Source of the DNA: Piezodorus guildinii
Lineage: Eukaryota; Arthropoda; Insecta; Hemiptera; Pentatomidae
Length of the DNA stretch: 64,000 bases
Assembly (NCBI GenBank): GCA_023052935.1
Contig: CM041292.1
Coordinates: 140,457,143-140,521,142 of the forward strand
Direction: 5' to 3'
The notes under the pieces were generated by a model. It made no database searches and was not told the origin of the DNA. It saw nothing but the letters and a program-made list of their open reading frames with translations. Position 1 is the first letter of the stretch. Each line of letters begins with the position of its first letter. This document shows positions 1 to 8,330 of the stretch, in pieces. The translations under genes were made by a program, and so were the position numbers.

Positions 1-305
1 ATTTTAATTTATATTTTGTTTAATTAAAGTAAAAGCTTTATAGTTCACTTGCTTTTATTAGTTAAAATAAAAAATATTTAAAAACTCCACTATACATTAT
101 TGTTTGATTTTATTTAACTTTTGTTATACATTATATAATGTAATGCTTCTTATTTACCATAGCATTTATAGTATAAATATTTTATAGTGAAAATAGAGGA
201 TATTATTTTTAAAAACTATCTATACATATTTAAACTAAAACATTAGGTGTCTGGTTAAAAGTAAAAACTGTTTTTAACCTAATAATTACCTTAATTTTCG
301 TTTGT
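1..305. other. AT-rich DNA, no gene seen
   Basis: Very AT-rich sequence with no open frame of note, no tRNA-like boxes and no similarity to other parts of the window that I could see. Confidence 0.5.
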
Positions 306-307
306 TT

Positions 308-522
308 TTTATTTATTTAACGTCCCTTTATGCTGCTATGGCTAATTGGACGATGCTACACTGGGAGTCCTAAATTTTGCCTATCCAGGTTTAATTAGGA
401 TAGGGATGTTTAACGAGTACCTGAACATCTCACAGGCCTTTAACGTTCCCTCCGAAGGACGGCATAACTAAGGATGGAATAGTATGCTGTTATGCTAACT
501 ACCATGCTACAGGTAAGCCCAC
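308..522 (-). mobile_element. SINE family 2 copy (a)
   Basis: This stretch is the reverse complement of the sequence at 5655-5885. Shared blocks include CCTTAGTTATGCCGTCCTTC, AGGATAGGGAT and the 3' tail TGACGTTAAATAAAT. Near its 5' end (right side, minus strand) it reads TGGTAGTTAGCATAAC, a fair tRNA-like A box, while the B box is missing, so the head is rearranged or partly deleted. The tRNA-derived origin comes from the better head in the 5.65 kb copy. Boundaries are approximate and no target duplication was identified. Confidence 0.65.
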
Positions 523-549
523 CTCAATTTTTATTTCTTTAAAAAAAAA

Positions 550-930
550 ATTGTTGCAATTCACAACTTTATTATTAAATAAGACAAGTAAATGTGAGTA
601 AAGAAGGCATAATACATCTATGAGATACTTCACACTGGCAGCGCTCTTAAAATATTCTCTAAACTAAAAGGTCTTGGTGTTATTTTATTTTCAGACACCT
701 CAGAGGATCATCAGGAATTGAATAGGAAGAGGATTGAAACTAGTGGGTTTGATTGAAAATGAAATAAATGTAAAAGGATTGGTATATGGTCATTTCAGCA
801 ACATATGGAACATTAAAGTCTTTTTGGAGCATTTTATTCGTTTCAAAGTAAGGAGCATGAGGATGTCTGGAAGATTTTGGATTGAATATGGCATGAATTC
901 GGTGGTTTAGGGGAGCCCTACCTACTTCGT
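550..930 (-). mobile_element. 5'-truncated Jockey 3' end
   Basis: Reverse-strand relic of the same family as the full element at 8197-13275. The minus strand encodes the C-terminal RT tail in degraded form: APYFETNKMLQKDFNVPYVA corresponds to APYFVTNKLIHKDLNVPYVA of the full element, followed by a short 3' UTR and an A-rich end (T-rich on the plus strand near 540-560). Stops and substitutions show it is dead. An open frame of 105 codons over 740-1057 is only partly element sequence. Confidence 0.8.
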
Positions 931-1716
931 ATCTCGTATTTTTTTTTTTTTTTAATTTATTTGTCCTAACGATTTTAAGAAGACTACAAGCAATGTTTAC
1001 TATGTAGAGCTGATTGCAAAACGAAATGACACTTGTGATTATATATAATGTATTCAATGTGATTAGCGGATATTTCTCATTGGGCTTTGTGTTTAGATAA
1101 AGCCGCCATCCGACATGTGATTCCCCTTTGTGTTTATTGATGCGCCTGCATCCTTCTGGAATATATCAGTTACGAAGTTGTTTTATTCTATCTCGACAAT
1201 TAATTTTCCTGATAGCGTCAGTGGGAACAGTTTTTGCTGTTATTGTTGTCACGCAATTCTGTACATTCATATGTGTATTAATGATTTTACTCTCGGTTGT
1301 AATGATTTTATGTAAATAACCTACACTTTATAATAACAATGTTATTATTGTATGTTGACTTATTATAATTTACCATTATGCCATAATTTAAATACCACAC
1401 TTATAGCTCTGAAAAGGTAGAGGCTTAATGTTCTGTAAAAGATGAAATAAAGCTATTATTATTATGATATCGTCGTTATAAACTACTTTCGGAACAAATA
1501 AATTAAATATGACCTATTATCAGTCTGAAATTACGTATTTTAGTTGATATTCCTCAATTATTACTTAAAAAATTAAACATATTTATCAATTAACAGACTA
1601 TACACGGTTAAACATTCAAATCGGGCTATTGTTTCTTTTAAATGGGTCAGATAGTCCATATAATTGATGTTTCAAAATTTTTCTTTGCCATTAAATCATA
1701 TTCAGAAAAAAAAATA
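931..1716. other. AT-rich DNA, no gene seen
   Basis: A run of T at about 940-953 might be the end of a retro-insert. Short overlapping frames at 1128-1319 have low-complexity hydrophobic translations and no recognisable domain. Nothing else supported. Confidence 0.4.
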
Positions 1717-2580
1717 TCTGGTGCAGCCATACACAACTTTTACTTACCTCCGTTTTACAAATCGATTAAAAACAGAGATAAAAATTATTAAAACTATTAA
1801 GGAATTAATTAAATGGAATTTCTATAGAAACATGTGTTTTATTAAAAAATCTATTATATTATTACCTAAAATAATCAGTTAGTTTTATCGGCTTTTTATC
1901 ACTCTTTATTAACTTTTACAAGATCTTGTTTATTAGAAAATATTTTTTTTTTAAATCTTTAGCTTTCCAACGGTATATCATACATGTATATTACTGCTCG
2001 TATGTTCAAAAACAAAAAACATTGCATTCACATTTTTTTTTGTTTTTTTCTTTAGTTGTTTTTCGAATTCGCCCAACATGCATATTTAGCTGTTACCTAT
2101 CAATGCTAACTAGATAATATGGTTATTTTTATATTTAGAATCTACAAAATTAAAGGTACTTTAGAAAAAGGAAATTTAAAATATCGGCATTTAATCCCTG
2201 TCAGACTATTTTAATCAGAATAAAACTTACATTATATTAAAGCCCATTAAGTTTTCTATCGATATAGCGAGTTCGATCAAAATCGCCTGAACCGTTTTTG
2301 AGAAAATCGAAAAAAGGTGCAAAATGCATGGTATAAAGTTGCTCTTCTGGTAAGTTCATTTTGATGAAAAAGGTTTTGTAACGTCTCGGACGTATATTTG
2401 TCTTAAATATACAATTTCAGTTTTATAGGACTCACAGTTTCCGCCCGGGAGTTACCACACACACAGACCTTTTTGCGGGACTTGGTTATTTGGATTCAAG
2501 GGACCCTAAAATGTGTATTTCAGTTGAAAATTTTTACGATCGCAATACTTTCCCTTACTATACATAGTAAGTGAAAGTAA
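1717..2580 (-). repeat. Family R repeat copy F (unclassified, ~0.9 kb)
   Basis: One of six long copies in this window of an unclassified non-coding repeat. In this orientation it starts with TCTGGTGCAGCC, followed by a subterminal inverted repeat (ACTTTTACTTACCTCCG) and ends with AGTAAGTGAAAGTA. Inside are blocks shared with the other copies: GCTTTCCAACGGTATATCAT, a CACACACA tract, TTTTTGCGGGACTTGG and ACGATCGCAATACTTTCCC. It has no open frame, so it would depend on proteins supplied elsewhere. Family assignment is unknown; the TC start suggests a Helitron-like or MITE-like nature, by inference only. Confidence 0.75.
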
Positions 2581-2807
2581 AAAAAAAAAAAAATGGAAAC
2601 CCAATAGTTTACTTATAGTTAGTTATGCTTGATAATTGTTAGTAGATAAATAATAACAACATTATCTATTTTTTTTTATAATCATAATCAATTAATGTCC
2701 TGCACTAGCACGGCATACGTAAATTAACAAGCATCCCTTGAGTTTCATAGAAGTAGAATTAATTAATATTGGTGATTATAATAGTATAAAACATAAAACT
2801 TTTTACC

Positions 2808-3056
2808 TCTATAATCCCTGAAGGTCTTGGGCTCTGTATATATAGAGATTCGAATTGTTTCTTGCCCAAAGGCCTTACAACGAGGTGGTTAAGTTGAAAT
2901 CATGCTCAGCCGCCAGTTTTCCTCTTATTTTGGATTACCACCACTTTATAGAGGCTGGATCTGCTCCTGGATGGTCTCCGTACCCTAGGATTGCCCAACG
3001 CTTGAAACAACAGAATAAATAATACTCTACCTATCCACTAGACTACACCATCCCTC
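2808..3056 (-). mobile_element. SINE family 3 copy (a), B box lost
   Basis: Reverse complement of sequence shared with 58175-58478 (for example CCACTTTATAGAGGCTGG and the GGGCTC block). On the minus strand the head reads GGTGTAGTCTAGTGGATAGG, a tRNA-like A box. The part that holds the B box in the 58 kb copy is deleted here, so this copy should not be transcribable by RNA polymerase III. The 3' end lies near 2808. Confidence 0.65.
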
Positions 3057-3265
3057 TAACTAAAAATAAAATTGGGATAAATTTAAAGAGGGTAAAGATT
3101 AAAATTATTATAAGATCTATAAAATAATGATAGTTTAATATAAATTAGTAACCTACCTTGCCATATCCCAATGAAAAAGAAAATCCTAGCTTAGATAATT
3201 AGACTTGTGTACCCTGGATCTGCCAAAGAACGATTTTGGTAAAGAATATATATAATATACATTTT

Positions 3266-4195
3266 TACATTCACTTACCTATATAAGGAATATATAGTAA
3301 GGGGAAGTATTGCTATCGTGAAAATTTTCTAATTCCAATTTTCAACTGAAATACACGTTTTAGGGTCCCCTGAGTCCAAATTACTAGGTCCTGCAAAAAG
3401 GTCTGTGTGTCCGTGTGTGTGTGTGTGCGTATGTGTGTGTGTGTGTGTATGTGTGTGTGGTGTGGGGTGTGTGTTTTGTGTGTGGTGTGTGTGTGGTAAG
3501 TCCAGCGCGAAAACGAAAAGTCCTATGAACCTGAAATTTCATATTTAAGACAACTACACGCCCGAGATGTTACAGAAACTTTTTCATCAATATCAACTAA
3601 CCAAAAGAGCCACTTTATACCATGAAGTTTGCACTTATTGACGAATTTCTCAAAAACAGCTATAACGATTTTGATTAAACTATCGATGTAAAACTGGATG
3701 TTCTTTAATATCATGTAGGTTTCATTCTGATTGAAATAATCTGGCAGGGCTTATCCGAAATTTCAAAACTTCTCCCTCTAAAGTAACTTTAATTTTGTAT
3801 TTTATATGAAATTGGCCAAATCATCTGATTAGAATTGCTAGAAAAACAGATAAAGGAGATGACTACAAAAATATTTTTTGAATATAATTTTTTTTTATTG
3901 AACGTAAAACAGTAATATTCATGTATAATATACAGTTGTACTGCTAGAGATTTTAGAGAAAATATAATATTATAAATACTATTGTAAAAGTTAATAAATA
4001 ATGATGAAAAGCCGACAAAACTGATTGTTTTGGATAATTATTTAATAGGTTATTTAATAAAACGCGTGTTTCTTTTAAAAATTCAATTTAAATAATCCGT
4101 TAACAACTTATTTTCGTTTCTAAATTTGTTTCTAAATTCATGAATTGATATAAATAACGAAGGTAAGTGGAAGTCATCTGTTGCGCGCAACAGAT
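3266..4195 (+). repeat. Family R repeat copy A (unclassified)
   Basis: Begins with TCACTTACCTATAT and ends with GGTAAGTGGAAGTC followed by a perfect 20 bp palindrome, ATCTGTTGCGCGCAACAGAT (about 4176-4195). It contains an expanded imperfect (GT)n tract at about 3408-3497. No coding frame beyond a 63-codon chance frame. Orientation is opposite to copy F, so the two form a facing pair around the SINE at 2808-3056. Confidence 0.75.
3408..3497. repeat. Imperfect (GT)n microsatellite
   Basis: GT-rich run inside family R copy A. In other copies the same position holds a much shorter GT tract, so it is an expansion of a family-internal seed. Confidence 0.85.
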
Positions 4196-4690
4196 TTTTT
4201 AAATAAAAACTGAAGTTTAAAAAAAAGAACTAAGTATATAATTAAATAAATGTAGATAGTTATTTGTACACACATATCTTCTTTTTTCGATTCAATAAAA
4301 AATTATTAGTATTGATATAGTTATTAGTTGGTTAATAGAATAATTCGTTGGACACGAAATGTGTTATGGGCGTGGACACTTGGAGGCAGGATGATGGGGA
4401 CATTGCAGCTCCTGTTAACGAGTGTGTTCATTTATGCTTACCTCTTCATTAATTAATTGCCTTAGCATCCTATTTCTCAGCAGCAATTATTATTAATAGC
4501 AGTTGTGAAATACAAATGACATTGTCAAGTATTTCTATCCAACATCTCCAACTCCATTAGCACCTGCGTATGTATTATTAACTGACGTTCAGCTAGAGTA
4601 GTCCCCGCCATATCAACCTTGCCAAAAATATGGTTCAATATGAAAGTATTTTTCAGCTAAAAATGAAAAAAAACAAAAAAAAAAACACTG
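4196..4690. other. No gene seen
   Basis: AT-rich except for a short mixed stretch at about 4345-4440. No motif or open frame supported. Confidence 0.4.
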
Positions 4691-5560
4691 TATATTATAA
4701 AAACTTTATTCATGAATTTACACACCATTAATCTTTACATTTTATTTTTCTGACTTTAATAATTTTTGTTTATTATATTTAATAATGAACCTTTGTAAGC
4801 GACCAAAAAAAAAAAAATAAATACCCCCTTAAAAATTTGACAGCAAACGTCTCAAAATGTGTGGAACCCGGAAAACGAATACAAAAAAATCCGTTTGTTC
4901 GCCGTTCGCGACATTTCTCCGAAACTACTGGAACAATTTTTTTTAAATTCGCCATAAAATACTAGGACATGCAACGATGATTCTAACGCCTAGACGTTGA
5001 TATCAGATTGTTATTTTTAAAATGGCGGCGGATTAAAAATGATTTAATTCAATAACTGAATTATTTTTAAAAAAAAATTATCTGTGTTTGTTAACCGATA
5101 AACGATGAATAATTATAAAAAAGAGATTTAATCCATAAATATGCCCATAACTCATATATAAATATACGAGTACAGTTGTAGAATCAGTAATCCGCAGTAA
5201 AGAAGAAAAACATACACAAAAAAAAAAAAAGAAAAAGGAAAAAAAATGAAATTTTAGGTTATATATCGACCCATAACTCCGTTATTTTTGAAGATGGAGA
5301 AAAAAAATGTATTTGTGTTTTTTAACGAAATATCAGTGAATAATCATAAAAAAAGAGCATAAATCATAAAATATTATCCATAAATACAGCCATAACTCTT
5401 TTATTTTGGAAGATGAAAAGAAATATGTATCGTGTTTTAGAATGAATAAAGTGCGATAATAATAATTGGAAAAAAATAAGTTATTATTGAAGATAGAGAA
5501 ACATAGGAATGACTTTTGATATGAAGACAACGCTATTTTATAGACAATTAATGTTTTACA
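4690..5560. repeat. Family T repeat, degenerate ~120 bp tandem units
   Basis: The phrase CATAACTC followed by TTATTTTTGAAGATGGAGA recurs in degraded form with anchors near 5051, 5148, 5270, 5390 and 5476, a spacing of roughly 90-125 bp. Between anchors the units share GAATAATTATAAAAA and a CATAAATA block. The left part (about 4780-5050) is single-copy leader shared with 40640-40790, including ATGAACCTTTGTAA and AAAATGGCGGC. Non-coding; no known family recognised. Confidence 0.6.
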
Positions 5561-5654
5561 AAATTAGCAGAGATATAGCGTTTTGAACTTATCAGTGGTG
5601 ACATGCAATTTTTCTTTGAATTATTTATTGCTTTTCATATTACGTAAAGATCAC

Positions 5655-5885
5655 GGGTTCAAACCCGCAGGTGGTCCTAGGATTTTTTAATGGGAGTAAA
5701 AATCCTTAGTTATGCCGTCCTTCGGAGGGGACGTTGAAAGGTGGTCCCGAGCCTGTGCGATGTCAGCTACTCGTTAAAGATCCCTATCCTAATAAAACCT
5801 GGATAGGCAAAATTTAGGACACCCACTGTAGCATCGTCCTATTAGCCATAGCAGCATAAAGTGACGTTAAATAAATTAACAATCT
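5655..5885 (+). mobile_element. SINE family 2 copy (b)
   Basis: Contains a strong RNA polymerase III B-box-like core, GGGTTCAAACCCG, near 5656-5668, as in a tRNA T arm. The A box is missing, so the copy is 5' truncated. The body (CCTTAGTTATGCCGTCCTTC, TATCCTAAT, GGATAGGCAAAATTTAGGAC) and the tail GTGACGTTAAATAAAT recur at 308-522 and 50900-51110. Confidence 0.75.
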
Positions 5886-6246
5886 ACAGCTTTATAAACA
5901 GTTATACTTTAACATTGTTATTTGGAATTAATAAACCATTGTGTAATAATTTGCACCATTTTTTGCATAGTTGCATGTATATATGTGTGTTTAGATACAG
6001 ATATTTTTGACTAGGATCAAAAAAAAAAAAAAAACTGACTGATATATAAACATTAGCAAAATCGCTTGTACTTAGCGGTTTTTAGTACAACATCTAAAAG
6101 TGTAATTGTGAGACCAAATTTGCCTTGGAAAGACAAAAAAAAAGTTGTGAGTATAGGCTACTGAGGATAATAAATATTGAGTTTTTGGATAATGATACGT
6201 TCATAAGAACGTTTGAAATAATTAAGAATAAATCTATACAGGGTGT
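5886..6246. other. No gene seen
   Basis: AT-rich spacer with a poly(A) run near 6019-6034. Nothing recognised. Confidence 0.4.
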
Positions 6247-6248
6247 CT

Positions 6249-6552
6249 AGGAGTGCCCGTGGCTGAGTGGCTAGCGCGCTAGTCTCTCATGCAAGAGGTT
6301 CTGAGTTCGAATCCCAGTCCCGGCGAGGCTTTTATAAGGAAATAAATGAATGGGGATTCACTCACAGCCTCTCCACCGGGTATGTGAGACCCGTCAGCCA
6401 AATGATGGCCACTCACAAAAATAGGCGTAAGGAGCGCTGACCCTACCCTGTAAAATCTCATCGTAAATCGTGGGTATATTCTCCCAGGAGATTAGACCAC
6501 GAGGCCAAGAAGGGCCTACACGGCCTGTCGCGTCAGATAAAAAGAAAAAAAT
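6249..6552 (+). mobile_element. SINE family 1 copy (a), tRNA-derived
   Basis: The head resembles a tRNA gene. A box: GTGGCTGAGTGGCTAGCGC; B box: GAGTTCGAATCCCAGTCCC. The body contains GGGGATTCACTCACAG, GTGAGACCCGTCAGC, GGCCACTCACAAAAATAGG and GACCCTACCCT, and it ends in an A-rich tail (ATAAAAAGAAAAAAA). The extra variable-arm-like spacing between the boxes fits a class II tRNA (Ser or Leu type) ancestor, but I cannot fix which. Copies with the same order are at 36001-36215 and 56431-56715. This is a SINE, not a functional tRNA gene, because the 3' acceptor half is replaced by the body. Confidence 0.85.
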
Positions 6553-6719
6553 ATATTGGGTGTCTAATAAATGTCTAGTCATATTCTGGGAGCAGATTTT
6601 ATAATAGTAAAAATAGACAGCATTAGCACAACATAGTATTCAAATTAACGACAATTTTGATTTTAAAAATTCTAAAATTTCGGAAATAAAAAAAAAAAAA
6701 GAGTTTTAATAGATAAACA

Positions 6720-6745
6720 ATCGAATATATATATATATATATATG
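6720..6745. repeat. (AT)n microsatellite
   Basis: Short AT dinucleotide run. Confidence 0.8.
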
Positions 6746-6893
6746 TAAACAAAAATATAAAATATACAATAAATTATAAAACAGATTCAAAGCACCTTAT
6801 ATCTCACTATGCAGATGCAATAGAAAAGTTAAAATTGTAAGACTTGCATTGTTGACCTATTTTTAATAATTATTCAGTTTGTACCTTCTACAG

Positions 6894-7174
6894 TAGGGGT
6901 GGGTATAATCAGATGATCGTCATAATCGAATGATCGGACTTCGATGATTTCAATAATCAAATGATTTCATAATCGAATGATGACTAGGTTCAAATATCCA
7001 TTAAAAAAAAAAAAAAAAAAAAAAAAGTCCTTCGACTATCCTAACCTCTTCCAATCCCTCGATTATCGTTTAAAATCTCAGTTCGGATGATTTTTAATTC
7101 TCCGAACCGATTAATTCGAATGATTGAAATAATCGAATGATCTGATAATCGTCATTCGATTATGCCCACCCCTA
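6894..7174. mobile_element. hAT-type MITE with 8 bp target duplication
   Basis: A 281 bp element with inverted ends TAGGGGTGGGTATAATC (left) and the reverse complement of TAGGGGTGGGCATAATC (right). It is flanked on both sides by the identical 8-mer TTCTACAG at 6886-6893 and 7175-7182, the target duplication length typical of the hAT superfamily. The interior is built of repeated AATCGAATGAT-like words plus a central poly(A) run, and has no coding capacity, so it is non-autonomous. Confidence 0.9.
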
Positions 7175-7182
7175 TTCTACAG

Positions 7183-8186
7183 TAAATAGGATGACCCTAA
7201 TCCATAAGGGGCCAAAGAAGGTGTAAGGTGGGATGGTTGTTGTTTCCTGCTGACAATTGTAACAGAAAAATGTTGTCAACATTTTTAATAGAAAAAGGAT
7301 TTTTTAACTTTAAAACAAGTTACGTAAATACAAATTTTTAAGTAACATTGTTATGTGAATGTTTGATAATGTTTTTAAATTAGTCTATTAAATAGTTATA
7401 TTTTGATGTTAGTTATTAATTATTGATGTATTTTAGTGAGTCCCCCATGATGGGGAAAGCCCCCGAAACGTTGACTCGTTAAAGTTTACTGAAATAAACA
7501 ACTTTGGGAATAAATAGAAACCAACAATTTTATTGATATCATTTTGCAATCTTCCTTTAACCTGTTTGATAATTTAAAAAAATAATCTATTTCCCACATA
7601 AAAAGTTGTGAATCAGACTATGAATAACTATAAATTTATTTGTTTCTCTTGAGGTTTAGTGGTGCAATATGACAATATAACTAGACATCTGTGAAACACC
7701 ATGTAGACTGAATTAATATGCTTAAAAGGAAACACTTAATATAAAATAAATGCTTTTTATACCCTGCAAGATCCGATGTAATATAATTTTTAAGTTTTCT
7801 TTTCTTTTTACTCTTTAAATTATGGCGAAATACAATCCATAATCCGATCTATAGTCATTCGGGAATGGGAGAACAGTGAGATATCGCAGTTTCTTCTTGA
7901 AGTGAATTCGCCGACTTGTACACCAGCCACGTAGCTCGCCCGGCATCGGGGTTTTTCCTTTATATACTGCCAGATCTTTCCCTTCTTTTTTTTTTTCAAA
8001 GAAAAGCACACTAGAACTCTTAGATACGATTTCTTTCTTTGCTGTAACTATCGTTCTTCAAGACGAATGGCCGGGATAAAGTCAAAATCAACTAGACCGA
8101 ATCGACCAATAAATCTTTAGTTTTTATTGCCTATTGTCGCTTATGTTTCTTTGAATGGATGTCAGTTTTAGACAAAGAGTGTTAAC
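7183..8186. other. No gene seen; one GAAACGT stem-loop motif
   Basis: Mostly AT-rich. At 7444-7476 the sequence CATGATGGGG-AAAG-CCCC-CGAAACGTTG looks like the stem II region of a decayed hammerhead ribozyme (GAAAC after a G/C stem) but the required CTGATGA core is not intact. About 7840-8000 is less AT-rich with short overlapping minus-strand frames (about 64 codons) that match no family I know. Confidence 0.35.
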
Positions 8187-8196
8187 GACTTGATAT
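8187..8196. repeat. Target-site duplication, right (3') side of Jockey element
   Basis: GACTTGATAT here is repeated at 13276-13285, across the Jockey element. The next bases are the T run that is the element's poly(A) tail on the minus strand, so the exact edge within the T run is ambiguous. Confidence 0.8.
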
Positions 8197-8330
8197 TTTT
8201 TTTTTTTTAACATCATTTATTGAAATTTACAACTGTACTTCAAGGTACAACAAGTAAATGTGACAAAAGTTAATTGGCGTGATACAAACTTGAAGAAGAA
8301 CTACCCAATGGCAGCACTCCTGTAACTTTT

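Noticed and set aside
6262..6323. tRNA gene
   Set aside because: A and B boxes are present but the 3' half does not fold back to the 5' end and the same head plus body recurs at 36.0 and 56.4 kb, so it is a SINE.
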